From Fuerstiella sp. (GTDB taxonomy: Bacteria; Planctomycetota; Planctomycetia; Planctomycetales; Planctomycetaceae): DNA of 64,000 bases. The DNA lies in assembly GCA_022843805.1 (NCBI GenBank), contig JALHMY010000044.1, forward strand, positions 1-64,000, given 5' to 3'. Below the pieces are notes generated by a model, which had not been told where the DNA came from, ran no database searches, and was given only the letters and a program-made list of their open reading frames with translations. Shown piece after piece: positions 29,123 to 39,062 of this stretch; the stretch's first letter is position 1, and the number at the start of each line of letters is the position of its first letter. A program made the position numbers and the translations under genes.

Positions 29123-29761
29123 CTACTCTTCCGTGTCTTCAGGTGGCTTTCCGCCTTCAGCCACCACTGCTGGCTCGACGAGGATCTGCGGGGCTTCCCC
29201 TTCTTCTGCCGGAGGTGCATCAACCTTAACTGCCAGAATCATGCCCGCACGAAACTTTGGAATTTTCACCCGTTTAAAATACTTCTTCCCATTGGAAACG
29301 ACGTCGACCTTAATTTCGTATTTATAATCCTTCGTCTGGTCAGGAACGGGCACGACATACGTCCTCTTGACACCAGGCATCGACATTTTCTGATCCAGAA
29401 GGGTTACTCCGGCTTTTGCGGGCACCAGCATCGTGATGCGTGCCTGAGAAGCCAGATACAGCTGCTTCGACTGGGCTGCCGGTGTCAGACTGTCAACGTC
29501 AACGCCTTCCTCCAATGAACAGTCCCAGCACATGCCGTTTCCGCTGCAAACTTCACATCCAGCCATCTCGCACGGGCATGACGACGTCATACAGCCCTGA
29601 CATTCCGGTACCGGCTGGCACGTCCCGCAGGCTGGCATTTCGTTGCATGAAGCACAAACAGGGGCAGGCGCACAACAGGAAGGCTCCTGATTTAATCCGG
29701 CCACCGCCGCAGAATTCAGCCCCAGCAGCAATGCAGTGGCCGCCACATACGTCATTCTCAT
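29123..29761 (-). CDS. Secreted Cys-rich protein with TIGR03000-type domain
   Basis: A 212-residue exported protein. The signal peptide (VAATALLLGLNSAAVA) is followed by a cysteine-rich segment (about 28-80) with many CxxC and CC pairs, then a domain of about 75 residues beginning ITMLVPAKAGVTLLDQK and ending KFRAGMILAVKVDAP. That domain matches the planctomycete TIGR03000 pattern: a small beta domain of unknown role, usually in secreted proteins. The C-terminus is Pro/Glu-rich. It stands alone with its own terminator, between the T6SS operon and the giant-protein operon; I see no evidence that it belongs to either. Confidence 0.75.
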   Translation of the reverse strand: MRMTYVAATALLLGLNSAAVAGLNQEPSCCAPAPVCASCNEMPACGTCQPVPECQGCMTSSCPCEMAGCEVCSGNGMCWDCSLEEGVDVDSLTPAAQSKQLYLASQARITMLVPAKAGVTLLDQKMSMPGVKRTYVVPVPDQTKDYKYEIKVDVVSNGKKYFKRVKIPKFRAGMILAVKVDAPPAEEGEAPQILVEPAVVAEGGKPPEDTEE

Positions 29762-30106
29762 TTTGGACTCCGCAAGATAGCTGTCGGGGAGATTACCATA
29801 CAGTCGGAGCCATGACCCTCATTCAGTCATGCATTTCCCGCTGATGTCCAATGTCATCGGCAAAAAGCACCGACGACCTCAGAAGGCCCTGCAGATTTGG
29901 GTTTGTCCTCACTGGGGAATATTTTCCACTCGGGAAAGCAGCAACGGTTTGTTCGACAATTCACACCTGAATCCACACCTGACAATGCTCTCGCGGCAAT
30001 TACTGTGGCCGCAAATACAACAATGCAGCACAACGGTTCTGAAAAACAGTTCCGGCCGGTCCTGAAACCGGCCGGAACGCTCAGAGGCATTTGCAGCGTG
30101 CCATTT
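29762..30106. other. Intergenic region after clpV
   Basis: A 345-bp stretch. The only clear structure is the terminator of the T6SS operon at 30049-30078. The remainder should hold the promoter of the Cys-rich secreted protein. No gene is recognised. Confidence 0.6.
30049..30078 (-). terminator. Terminator of the T6SS operon
   Basis: A perfect 12-bp GC-rich stem GTTCCGGCCGGT / ACCGGCCGGAAC with a 6-base loop, followed in the minus direction by TGTTTTTC. It lies 29 bp past the clpV stop and marks the end of the main T6SS transcription unit. Confidence 0.92.
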
Positions 30107-32839
30107 TCAGTTCAGCGTATAGACAAACTCACCGGCACTGTTTGCGTCAACCGCCGCTTTGGAGATGCCGACTCCCTCAGCCATCTTCGACAACAGCTCA
30201 GCTGACATCTGAGGCAGCATGGTACCTGTCAGGATCTTATCCACGTTTCTAGCACCACTGTCAACCTCTGTACAACGGCTGACAATCAGATCGAGTACGG
30301 CGTCCGTCCATGTAAATTCCGCATCGTAATGCTCGCGAATACGATTCGCGATTTTGCCAAGCTTCAGTACAGCAATTTTTCGCATTACCTGATCGCTGAG
30401 CGGGAAGTAGGGGACGACCGTAATTCGGCCAAGAAAAGCCGGCTTGAACGATTTCAGGAGTTCCGGATGCATTGCTTCGGCAAGGGCTTCAGGACTTGGC
30501 ATCGTCTCCGGGTCAGCACAGAGCTTCATGATCGTGTCGGTTGCAGCGTTTGACGTCATCAGGATGACGGTATTGCGGAAGTCGATATCACGACCTTCCC
30601 CATCCTTCATATTTCCCTTGTCAAATACCTGATAAAAGACGTCCTGAACACCCGGATGAGCCTTTTCCATTTCGTCGAGCAGAACAACACTGTACGGTTT
30701 ACGACGAACTGCTTCTGTCAGCACTCCGCCTTCTCCATAACCGACGTATCCCGGAGGCGAACCCATCAGCATTGACACTTTGTGCTCTTCCTTGAACTCA
30801 CTCATATTGATGGTGGTCATATTCTGTTCGCCACCATACAGAAGTTCTGCCAGCGTGATTGCCGTCTCTGTTTTGCCCACACCGCTGGGACCAACAAGGA
30901 AGAATACGCCAATCGGTCGACTGGGATCTGTCAGGTTGGCTCTTGATGTTCGAATTCTCTGAGCGATCGCCTCGAGTCCATGTGACTGACCAACGACCTT
31001 TTCCTCCATGCGATCCTTCAGCTTCAGAATGGTGTGGATTTCATCGCTCACCATTCGACCTACCGGAATGCCGGTCCATGAAGACACAATTTCAGCCACG
31101 GCCTGCGAATCAACACAAGCCTGAAGCAGGGGATTTTCTCCCTGGACTGCAGCCAGCTGCTTATTCAGATCGGCAAGTTCAAGAAGCAGTTTTTCACGTT
31201 CTGCAGCAGTCAGTTCCGCAGGGGCTGCGGCGGGTGCCGCCGCACCTCCGGCACCAGCCGCAGGTGCCGGTTTACCGTCAGTTGCTGCAGGTGCGAGAGC
31301 CGGAAACGATTTTCCTGAAAGACGCTGTCTGACGTCGCGAACCTTGTTGACCAGGTCCTTTTCCTTCAGCCACTGCTCCTTAAGCTCCTGATAACGTACT
31401 GTGTTTTCTGCCTTTCGCTGAAGCAGTTTTTCCAGGTCCTCCGCATGATCGGTACCCGTAGCAGTTTCCCTCTGAAGGACGTCGATCGCTGTTGATGTCT
31501 GATCGATGGTCCTCTGACAGTCCTCAAGTGCAGGTGGAATCGTGGTATGTCCAATCGCCACCCTCGCACACGCGGTATCGAGCAGACTCACAGATTTGTC
31601 CGGCAGCTGACGTCCGGAAATATAGCGATTGGAAAGTCGAACCGAATCTTCCACCGCCTCGTTGAGGATCTCGATTCGGTGATGTTTCTGCAGAGTATCA
31701 ACAAGGCCTCGCATCATTGCGATGGCCTTCTCTTCGTTCGGTTCGTCGACCTTAACCACCTGAAACCGGCGAGCAAGAGCCGCATCTCGTTCAAAGTACT
31801 TTTTGTATTCTGCCCATGTCGTGGCAGCAATCGTTCGCAACTCCCCGCGAGCCAGAGCAGGCTTTAACAGATTCGCTGCATCTCCCTGCCCCGCCTGACC
31901 TCCAGCGCCGATCAGCGTATGAGCTTCATCAATGAACAGAATGATCGGAGTAGAAGATCGATTCACTTCATCAATTACAGATTTGAGTCGGTTTTCGAAC
32001 TCCCCTTTAACACCGGCACCCGCCTGCAGCAGACTGAGGTCCAGCGTGCGTACGGCAACGGTCTGCAGTGAAGGTGGCACATCGCCCTGAGCAACCCGAA
32101 GAGCAAATCCTTCCACCACGGCCGTTTTTCCGACCCCTGCCTCACCCGTCATGATCGGGTTGTTCTGTCGCCGCCGCGTCAGGATGTCGATAATCTGTCG
32201 AATTTCCTGATCACGCCCCAAAACCGGATCGATCTTTCCTGCTTTGGCACGAGCCGTCAGGTCAATGGTGTACTGATCCAGCGAAGGTGTCTGCGTCGGT
32301 CCGCCGCCTTTACCCGTGGTACCCGGGGACCCTGCTGCTGTCCGAACCTGGTCCGTACCAGCTTCTGAACTGTCTGCGACGATACTGGGAAGATCTTTGC
32401 TGAGCTTTTCAGCGGAAATCTTCGAGAACTCATTCGAGATGCCCTGTGCAATCTGCATCAGAGAGCGATCTGTAATCAGTGCCAGCAGCAAATGACCGGA
32501 ACGCGTCAAACCAGCATTATAGTCGATCGAACCAAGTACCCATGCTTCCCTGGCAAGATCGACCACGTGCTGAGACAAAAGTGGCTGACTTGAATTGCCG
32601 GTTTTGAGCCGATCGATGGATTTCATCACATCGGTTGTCAGCCGCGAAACATCGACTCCAAATGACTTGAAAATTGCGTGTATGTCGTTCTGTGAACCTT
32701 CGAGAAGCTTCAGAAGCCAGTGCTCAATCTCCACATTATAATTGGATCGGGAGAGGCAGAGCCCCGCCGCGCCTTCCAGAGTCCGGGTACATGTACTGTT
32801 CAGCTTGCCAATCAGCGATTTCAGGTTTACAGAGGCCAT
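30107..32839 (-). CDS. tssH: T6SS AAA+ ATPase ClpV (TssH)
   Basis: A 910-residue Clp/HSP100 ATPase. ClpV disassembles the contracted TssB/TssC sheath so that subunits can be reused. The N-terminal Clp repeat domain (about 1-160) begins LKSLIGKLNSTCTRTLEGAA, typical of ClpV. The first ATPase domain has GEAGVGKTAV with Walker B ILFIDEAHTLIGAGG. A coiled-coil region follows, then a second ATPase domain with GPSGVGKTETA and VVLLDEMEKAHP. The linker before the second domain is interrupted near residue 530 by an Ala/Pro/Gly-rich stretch of about 35 residues. It is the last gene of the T6SS operon, 215 bp after tssG, and its ribosome-binding site is weak. Confidence 0.95.
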   Translation of the reverse strand: MASVNLKSLIGKLNSTCTRTLEGAAGLCLSRSNYNVEIEHWLLKLLEGSQNDIHAIFKSFGVDVSRLTTDVMKSIDRLKTGNSSQPLLSQHVVDLAREAWVLGSIDYNAGLTRSGHLLLALITDRSLMQIAQGISNEFSKISAEKLSKDLPSIVADSSEAGTDQVRTAAGSPGTTGKGGGPTQTPSLDQYTIDLTARAKAGKIDPVLGRDQEIRQIIDILTRRRQNNPIMTGEAGVGKTAVVEGFALRVAQGDVPPSLQTVAVRTLDLSLLQAGAGVKGEFENRLKSVIDEVNRSSTPIILFIDEAHTLIGAGGQAGQGDAANLLKPALARGELRTIAATTWAEYKKYFERDAALARRFQVVKVDEPNEEKAIAMMRGLVDTLQKHHRIEILNEAVEDSVRLSNRYISGRQLPDKSVSLLDTACARVAIGHTTIPPALEDCQRTIDQTSTAIDVLQRETATGTDHAEDLEKLLQRKAENTVRYQELKEQWLKEKDLVNKVRDVRQRLSGKSFPALAPAATDGKPAPAAGAGGAAAPAAAPAELTAAEREKLLLELADLNKQLAAVQGENPLLQACVDSQAVAEIVSSWTGIPVGRMVSDEIHTILKLKDRMEEKVVGQSHGLEAIAQRIRTSRANLTDPSRPIGVFFLVGPSGVGKTETAITLAELLYGGEQNMTTINMSEFKEEHKVSMLMGSPPGYVGYGEGGVLTEAVRRKPYSVVLLDEMEKAHPGVQDVFYQVFDKGNMKDGEGRDIDFRNTVILMTSNAATDTIMKLCADPETMPSPEALAEAMHPELLKSFKPAFLGRITVVPYFPLSDQVMRKIAVLKLGKIANRIREHYDAEFTWTDAVLDLIVSRCTEVDSGARNVDKILTGTMLPQMSAELLSKMAEGVGISKAAVDANSAGEFVYTLN

Positions 32840-33089
32840 AGCTCATTTCTAATTCAAGAGGCTATAAACGGAATCAGATTAAGACACACGGAATGTTGAG
32901 CCGCCTCGCATTCCGTCAACTAACAGGAGAACCGCGTCACAGTACTTCGTGCTACGGACTAAACAAACCTCCATATTGTATACATCGCCACCTGCCTAAT
33001 TTACCCAGCATTAATATCTTCAACGCCGTCAACTGTGAATACCGGTTTCGACGATCACGGGTTTCGAAGATTACCGGTTTCGAAATCAC
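32840..33089. other. tssG-clpV gap and micro-repeats at the tssG end
   Basis: The 215-bp gap 32840-33054 contains no gene and only a weak 6-bp hairpin (GGAATG / CATTCC). At its right edge, running into the last codons of tssG, the unit TTCGAAACCGGT (minus strand) recurs about three times with 16-18-base spacing over 33041-33089, with one or two changes per copy. Confidence 0.5.
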
Positions 33090-34233
33090 ACAGCTGGAAG
33101 CGGAACACGGCATCACCAATGTCGGCAACAGACTCCTCTGACTTGCCAACCCATGTTGTCCACCCCAGTCTGGGTTCATAACCAGGCCGTGCACCGATCT
33201 GGCACAAGGGTACATCCTCCCGACGAAGAATCAACTGAATGTCAAAGTCCAGACTGATGCCAATATAAAACCGGATCATCTCGGAAACCGCTGCAAGTCG
33301 ATCCCTGCCGGGCAGCAACGACTTGAATTCAGACCATTTCAGAGGGCCTATGGATATTCGGATGCGACTCTGTACATCCCAGACCTGCGACCCGACAACC
33401 GTATTTTCACCAAGAGCACAGTTCAGGCCGCCACGATACTGCCGCGAAGGCGTGCACGTCTGACTGTCTTCCGGCAGATAAAGCCACTGACCACAAAACT
33501 GAATCACCTGCGCTTTAAAACCGAAATAGTGGCTCAACAGCTGTTCCAGGCTTCGGGCATTTCTGGTGCGAGCGGCAAACAGGCCGCCATAATACAGAAT
33601 GGCATGATCATCGAATATAAACCGGTCATGCAGCGACCTGTGACCAATTCCAACGAGACAGAAGAGACAGCTGGTGAAGAGATCGTCTGCCAGCGATCCT
33701 TCAAGCATTCGCCGTTCATAAGTAAATGGAAATCGATATTTTTCCCATGCCCTGTAGAACAGCGAAATAGCTCTGTGATTAAACAGGTCAAAAAACTCTT
33801 TTAGCGTGTAGTCCTTTGTACGGAGATGAGTTCGCTCAATCACCAGCGACGTATAATGTTCGGGAAGCACACCCCCTGGACCAGTCAAACCCATAAATGG
33901 CACGGTCATTTCGACTGGCCAGGCCAGATCCTTCTCATCCGTTTCCGGTACAGTGTTCGCTGACTGAGTGTCCTGCAGTTTTCGAGATGCCGGCACTTTC
34001 AGCGAAGCGATTTGTCCCGCCGGAAACGTCAGTGATGGCAGGGCACGAAAACGCACCGGCTCCAGCTGCGGTCCTTCATCACCACCAACCGGACTAACCG
34101 GAGGGTCGATGTGATGCTGCTCCCGCACTGCGCGTTCAATCAGACGAACAGCCTGAAAGAACTCAAACTGTTCCGGATAGCTGAGAAGCTCGTGAATTAA
34201 ATCAGGGCCCGATCGCCCGCCCTCGGCGGCCAT
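33055..34233 (-). CDS. tssG: T6SS baseplate protein TssG (ImpH/VasB)
   Basis: A 392-residue TssG. TssG joins TssF, TssE and TssK to form the wedge of the T6SS baseplate. The early segment LLSYPEQFEFFQAVRLIER is a hallmark of the family, as is the FLGLTGPxGVLPxHYT-type segment, here FMGLTGPGGVLPEHYTSLV. The length is slightly above the usual 330-350. The start overlaps the 3' end of tssF by 37 bp, consistent with coupling. Confidence 0.93.
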   Translation of the reverse strand: MAAEGGRSGPDLIHELLSYPEQFEFFQAVRLIERAVREQHHIDPPVSPVGGDEGPQLEPVRFRALPSLTFPAGQIASLKVPASRKLQDTQSANTVPETDEKDLAWPVEMTVPFMGLTGPGGVLPEHYTSLVIERTHLRTKDYTLKEFFDLFNHRAISLFYRAWEKYRFPFTYERRMLEGSLADDLFTSCLFCLVGIGHRSLHDRFIFDDHAILYYGGLFAARTRNARSLEQLLSHYFGFKAQVIQFCGQWLYLPEDSQTCTPSRQYRGGLNCALGENTVVGSQVWDVQSRIRISIGPLKWSEFKSLLPGRDRLAAVSEMIRFYIGISLDFDIQLILRREDVPLCQIGARPGYEPRLGWTTWVGKSEESVADIGDAVFRFQLCDFETGNLRNP

Positions 34234-36047
34234 TTCCAGCTTTCTATGCCGCGAGCATGCCGGCCATGAGTTGTTGCGGTCAGTTTTGTGAAAGAATTAA
34301 TAGACGTGTACATTGCAAAGAAATGATCGAGAATTGAAGCGAACAGGTAGGCACTATCGCCCTTAAAGTTCTCCTCATCGAACAGAACCTGAATCTGAGT
34401 ACCTCGCGCAAATGCTCCGTTAACGCGCTGTACGCACGCTTCACTGGTAATGCGTTCCAGGCCGTCAATCAGGTTTCGGGTCTGTGCGGATTCCCGCACA
34501 TCATTCAATGCCAGCATCTCCCTGACGGATTGTACGGCGTCAGCGGATCCGACCAGGGAGAGATGGTTCAGGGAGAGCTGGGAAACGAGCGGCCAGAGAT
34601 TCCGACGCCCCAAATGCCGCCGAAGTGTCGGCGTCGGCGGAACCAGACATCTGATTTCAGTGACCGGTCCTCTTCCCCCCACAATGTCGAAGGCAATCCT
34701 TCCTGCATCCCGCTGTTTAGCGAGTTCTTCGGGCAGATCTCGATTGAAACAGGTCAGATCCGCATACAACAGGCCCTTTCCGGGGCGACGAGGGGAAAAT
34801 TCTGCATCCACGAGCGCCACATACATTTCGGTGGGGTTCTTTAACGTGCCGACATCACCTTCAACCGGCCCCGGCCGACGGGTTCCGTGCCAGTATCCGG
34901 TATCGTCGGAACGCGATGAATGGTCGACCGAATAGAACGGCCTGAATTCTCTGCGGTTGCCGTCCTGGTCATCCACACTGATCCCATCGATTGAGAAAAT
35001 CTCCATCGATTCTTCGGCACGCGCATCCGGTATAATTCGATATTCACTGGTCCTGTAATTCAGGGGAATCGCATCGGCAGTTCGCCGAAACAGATTGATG
35101 ATTGGCGTACAGCCGAGCCGAACGGTATCACGAGAGACTGACGATTCGATTTCGGGCACATGCTCCCGCAGCAAAATCGAGATCTCCAGACGAGTGCCGA
35201 GGCGTGACAGGATTTCCCGTGTTATCCCGGTGATGTCAAAGAACAGGAATTTCTGTGGTAAAACAAAGTACTCGCACAACAGCCGAAAACCGGGAAACGT
35301 CTGCGGGGATTGCGGCAGCATGGCCTCATCCGGGGCAAACCCAACAGCCTTAATCGAACTTGCCGGGAGAATGGCGGCTGCGTGCGAAGTATCAGTTCCC
35401 GTAATAACGACCTCGATCGCCTGTGTACGTACCAGTTCAAGTAGCCGGGACGCCTTTTCAAAGTTCGGGATATTGATAAAGAGCCGCAGGGAGTCCACCG
35501 TATATTCCGCCAGCGGCTTCTTTCGATCAAAGGGCAGAAACTCCATCCTCAGCACCGAAGCCGCATCGTTGCGGCCGGGAGTTGGCGGTCCGGAGAATGG
35601 TCGCGGAAGCAACCTGATGGCTTCAGTATCCAATGGCAGCAGCCGGACAGGAAAACTCGTTCGGAACTGACAGTTATAACCGTGAATACGTTCCGATTCG
35701 ATCAGCATCCCGGATTTCAGCAGGTGTCCGGATGTCTGATCCTTCTGCCCGGGATTCAGACGAAATCCGACAACCGACATTGACGGAACCGGAGCCAGCA
35801 TATGTGGATACAGGATGCCGAGCATCGCGTCAGCGAGTTCCGGGAAACTGTCATCGAGCTTATGTCGAGTGCGGGCGTTCAGATAGGCAAAGGCCTGAAT
35901 CAGTCGTTCGACATGCGGATCCTTGATGCCGGCGGAGCTCAGGCTCAGACGATTGGCAATCTTTGGAAAACGCTCTGCAAATTCTGCCGCACTTTGGCGC
36001 AGGTAATCCAGTTCTCGCTGGTACCATGCATCCAGTGAATCACTCAT
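34197..36047 (-). CDS. tssF: T6SS baseplate protein TssF (ImpG/VasA)
   Basis: A TssF of about 616 residues. TssF is the major wedge protein of the T6SS baseplate, partly like phage gp6. The N-terminus DAWYQRELDYLRQSAAEFAERFPKIA is the family signature, followed by DPHVERLIQAFAYLNARTRHKLDDSFPEL. I chose ATG 36047, which places the start just before the conserved stretch. A GTG at 36059 would overlap the tssE stop and is a real alternative. It is directly downstream of tssE and overlaps tssG. Confidence 0.95.
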   Translation of the reverse strand: MSDSLDAWYQRELDYLRQSAAEFAERFPKIANRLSLSSAGIKDPHVERLIQAFAYLNARTRHKLDDSFPELADAMLGILYPHMLAPVPSMSVVGFRLNPGQKDQTSGHLLKSGMLIESERIHGYNCQFRTSFPVRLLPLDTEAIRLLPRPFSGPPTPGRNDAASVLRMEFLPFDRKKPLAEYTVDSLRLFINIPNFEKASRLLELVRTQAIEVVITGTDTSHAAAILPASSIKAVGFAPDEAMLPQSPQTFPGFRLLCEYFVLPQKFLFFDITGITREILSRLGTRLEISILLREHVPEIESSVSRDTVRLGCTPIINLFRRTADAIPLNYRTSEYRIIPDARAEESMEIFSIDGISVDDQDGNRREFRPFYSVDHSSRSDDTGYWHGTRRPGPVEGDVGTLKNPTEMYVALVDAEFSPRRPGKGLLYADLTCFNRDLPEELAKQRDAGRIAFDIVGGRGPVTEIRCLVPPTPTLRRHLGRRNLWPLVSQLSLNHLSLVGSADAVQSVREMLALNDVRESAQTRNLIDGLERITSEACVQRVNGAFARGTQIQVLFDEENFKGDSAYLFASILDHFFAMYTSINSFTKLTATTHGRHARGIESWKWPPRAGDRALI

Positions 36048-36055
36048 CAGCTGTC

Positions 36056-36541
36056 TCACTTGACATCAAACTGTCCTGTCGAAGATTCCATTGAGGAGTC
36101 AAACTGAATTCGGTGCTTTTTCTCTTCGATAAGGAGCATCGCGTCAATTCGAAAGCGAAATGTCCGATCGAAATAATTGTCGCCCGGCATTCGCTCAATC
36201 CTGAGATCCGTCAGCCGCGGTTCGAAAAGCGTGATGGCCTTCCGAATTGCTCTAATCAGTATGTCCACATCCTGAGAAGCGTTCAGACTCGCCGCAGTAA
36301 AGTCGGGAATTCCGTAATTGATCAGCGAATCATCCAGCTCCACAAGTTCCGGCGGCCAGGCCACACATCGATACCGGGTGTTCAGAAGATTCTGAAGATC
36401 CCGGCGAACAGCCTGCTGAACAATTCGGAGCTTTTGCCCATCATCAAGGGGGGCCTCCACCGATGTTCCCGGGTCATCATCAAGCAGCCGATCCAGCACC
36501 GAAAGGCGAATGCCCAGCCTGTCTCCGGGTCCTGTACTCAT
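36056..36541 (-). CDS. tssE: T6SS baseplate protein TssE (gp25-like)
   Basis: A 161-residue gp25-like protein. TssE sits in the baseplate and starts sheath assembly. Recognisable parts are an N-terminal SVLDRLLDD segment, VRRDLQNLLNTR, the YGIPDF segment, and the late LFEPRLTDLRIERM stretch of the gp25/TssE fold. It lies between tagJ and tssF, 61 bp after tagJ, in the imp-type order. Confidence 0.93.
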   Translation of the reverse strand: MSTGPGDRLGIRLSVLDRLLDDDPGTSVEAPLDDGQKLRIVQQAVRRDLQNLLNTRYRCVAWPPELVELDDSLINYGIPDFTAASLNASQDVDILIRAIRKAITLFEPRLTDLRIERMPGDNYFDRTFRFRIDAMLLIEEKKHRIQFDSSMESSTGQFDVK

Positions 36542-36602
36542 AGACCTGCCGCCACCACAAAACCCAAAGAAATCGAACTCCCGATCAAGGTGCGAATTTC
36601 AG

Positions 36603-37418
36603 TCACGTGGTTACGCTGCCAGTTCCTCGAAAGCTAAGACGCTGAATCTCCATAATCGGAATGGCCTCATCACCTGCGAGGAACTCACGCTGCCCTGATC
36701 CGAGAACCGGCGCATCCCCGGACGGATCTGACCATTCGGTGGCTTTGCCGATTCGAACTCGCTGATCTTCCGACTTTGCTGATCTCTGGTAAAGTGCGGG
36801 AATATGAACCCGCCCCATCACCTCTCCCGTTGTCTCTATAGATGCTGACCGCCAAAGCATATCGGTCAGATGACCGACAGTGCTGAATTCCAGAGACACC
36901 ACCTGATCAATGCCAATCCAGTAATATTTTCCTGTGGCAGTGTATACTTCCAGGGTCGGACCAAGCAGGTCATCAAGGTCACGAAAGTCGTCGAAGGCAG
37001 TACCGTTGACCTCTCCGCCCACAGCGACTTCCAGTTCTTCAGCCTCACGAATCAGCTTCATTGCTGCAGCTGGCTCCTGATTTCTGATGCAAAGCAGGGC
37101 TTCCAGCCGTTTCTTCTGACCGTCTGTCGGCATGACCAGAAAATCGGGAACTCGCCCCTGTTCATAAACCTCGCGACGTGAGAGCTCCGAACGTATTAAA
37201 TGGCGGAGCAGCGATACTCCCACAAGAGCTTTTGGGTCGATTTGAGCAGCAGCGTCCAGCTGTTTGTCAGCACGCTCCAGATCACCGGAGAAACAAAGCA
37301 GCTCACACAGGAGACTGCGGGCAGTAATGTCGCCTGGTTTCTGACGAACCGCATCGGTCGCTGCAGTGACCGCTTCGCTGAGTTTGCCCGACTGAAAGAG
37401 TTCAACTGGTGTTGTCAC
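36603..37418 (-). CDS. tagJ: T6SS accessory protein TagJ/ImpE
   Basis: A 271-residue ImpE/TagJ protein. The N-terminal tetratricopeptide-like helices (LFQSGKLSEAVTAATDAVR, then PGDITARSLLCELLCFSGDLERADKQLD) match the family. In other T6SSs TagJ binds the N-terminal helix of TssB and accompanies ClpV-dependent sheath recycling. It is found in only some T6SS classes. Its place between the second tssC and tssE matches impE in the imp gene order. The gap to the second tssC is 23 bp. Confidence 0.9.
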   Translation of the reverse strand: MTTPVELFQSGKLSEAVTAATDAVRQKPGDITARSLLCELLCFSGDLERADKQLDAAAQIDPKALVGVSLLRHLIRSELSRREVYEQGRVPDFLVMPTDGQKKRLEALLCIRNQEPAAAMKLIREAEELEVAVGGEVNGTAFDDFRDLDDLLGPTLEVYTATGKYYWIGIDQVVSLEFSTVGHLTDMLWRSASIETTGEVMGRVHIPALYQRSAKSEDQRVRIGKATEWSDPSGDAPVLGSGQREFLAGDEAIPIMEIQRLSFRGTGSVTT

Positions 37419-37441
37419 GGAGATTCCTTTATCTGGTCACA

Positions 37442-39031
37442 CTATTCTTTGAAATCAATACGTCGAGCCACGAGTGTCACGCTGGATGTCAGCTGATCAA
37501 GCTGATAATGCGGGAGCAGTCTCATTGTCAGATTGTACTTTCCGGGTTCCCCCGGCACTTCATCAACCCGAACCTCGGCCTCTCGAAGCGGATATCTCGC
37601 TTTCATTGATGGAGATGCTTTTTCATCGGGAGTTACATAATCCACAAGCCAGGCACCCAGATCATTTTCAACCTGTTTCGGACTTGCCATGGAGCCGATT
37701 TTGTCTCGCGCCTTCACTTTCAGATAATGAGCAATTCTTGAACAGCACAAAACGTACTGCAGCATTGATGACACTTTTGCATTGGCCGTCGCCACTGCAT
37801 CTTCATACGCGACAGGAGAATGAACTGACTGGTTTGAATAAAATACTGAATAAGGTGTGTCTTTGCAGTGTGAAAGCGGAACAAATCCCAGTTCACACAA
37901 TTCTGCTTCCCTCAGATCCGAAATTGACACTTCCACGGAACTCCTCATCGATACGCCATTTGAGTCCGTATGAAACGAATGTGCCGGAAGACCAGTCACG
38001 AGTCCCCCACCTTCAACTCCTCGTTCCACTCCTCGAATATCGGCGAACCACCCTGAAGTCGCGAATGCCCGCATCACCACTGCACCCATCGCCCAGGCAG
38101 AAGATCCCCAGAGATATCGCTCACGTCCGGCGGATTCCACATCTTCCCTGAACCGAAAACCATGCCGAAATTCGCCATCGTCAAGATAGGGGCGTCGCAT
38201 CAGAACTCTGGGAAGTGTCAGCCCCAGAAACTGGGCGTCCACTTTATCACGAAGGCTTCGCCATTTTCTGTGTCGCGGCTGCTGAAAAATCTTTTCCAGA
38301 TCGAGCGGCTGTTCGAGCGCCGAAAAGTCATCAAGTCCAAGCAATGACGGGGCAGCCGATGTAATAATCGGCGCAAACGCAGCCGCTCCGATTCCACTCA
38401 GCTGTGTCAGCAGGTCAATATCATCCGGATGATTGGTGAATTCATAATTGGCAATCAGGACGCCATAAGGATGTCCCCCCGCCGTACCAAATTCCTCCTC
38501 ATAAACTTTCTTGAACAACGCATTCTGGTCGAAGTCAACAGCGTCCTCAAAATCCTTCTTCAGCTCCTTCCGGGAGATATTCAGTACCCGAATTTCTATA
38601 TCCGCTGCCTTATCGTCCAGCCCTCGCTCAGTCAAAAGCTCGTTCCGGGTTCGCCACAGGTATTCGAGGCCACGCCATGCGGACTCCAGTGTCTGAAACG
38701 CCGCATGATGCAGAATCTCGTTGACCTGATCACTCAGCATCTCATCAATACGCGCGATGTCCCGGGACAACTGTCGTCGAGCCATCTGAAGCTGGGTTGC
38801 TTCAGATGGCAGCCATCCCAGCCACGCCTTAAACATTTCGGCGGGCGTTCCAGCGGAAAGAAACTGCCGAAACGCCGAAACAGAGACCTGCTCAGAGACA
38901 GCAACACCGTCCGGTCCCTTTTCAGTAATCGAATCAAGAAGACTTCGACTGACTGGCGCAGCACGAACTTGCTCCGTCGTCTCTTCACGGAATACCGTGT
39001 CGGTTCGCCACTGAGCCGGCTCATTTCCCAA
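37442..39031 (-). CDS. Second TssC-type sheath protein (ImpD-like)
   Basis: About 530 residues, homologous to the neighbouring TssC along its length: AFQTLESAWRGLEYLW, then VLNISRKELKKDFEDAVDFDQNALFKKVYEEEFGTAGG, and SYxxARIAH/RDKIGS-type ends. In imp-type T6SSs the second copy is called ImpD (TssC2); its exact role (sheath cap, minor sheath protein or regulator) is not settled. The start is uncertain. The frame opens at TTG 39061, but that sits in the T-run of a hairpin. I prefer TTG 39031, which has GAAGG 8 bases upstream; GTG 39040 is also possible. It is separated from tssC by a terminator-like hairpin. Confidence 0.88.
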   Translation of the reverse strand: MGNEPAQWRTDTVFREETTEQVRAAPVSRSLLDSITEKGPDGVAVSEQVSVSAFRQFLSAGTPAEMFKAWLGWLPSEATQLQMARRQLSRDIARIDEMLSDQVNEILHHAAFQTLESAWRGLEYLWRTRNELLTERGLDDKAADIEIRVLNISRKELKKDFEDAVDFDQNALFKKVYEEEFGTAGGHPYGVLIANYEFTNHPDDIDLLTQLSGIGAAAFAPIITSAAPSLLGLDDFSALEQPLDLEKIFQQPRHRKWRSLRDKVDAQFLGLTLPRVLMRRPYLDDGEFRHGFRFREDVESAGRERYLWGSSAWAMGAVVMRAFATSGWFADIRGVERGVEGGGLVTGLPAHSFHTDSNGVSMRSSVEVSISDLREAELCELGFVPLSHCKDTPYSVFYSNQSVHSPVAYEDAVATANAKVSSMLQYVLCCSRIAHYLKVKARDKIGSMASPKQVENDLGAWLVDYVTPDEKASPSMKARYPLREAEVRVDEVPGEPGKYNLTMRLLPHYQLDQLTSSVTLVARRIDFKE

Positions 39032-39062
39032 GACTGGCACCTTCGCACGAAAAAGCAGCAAA

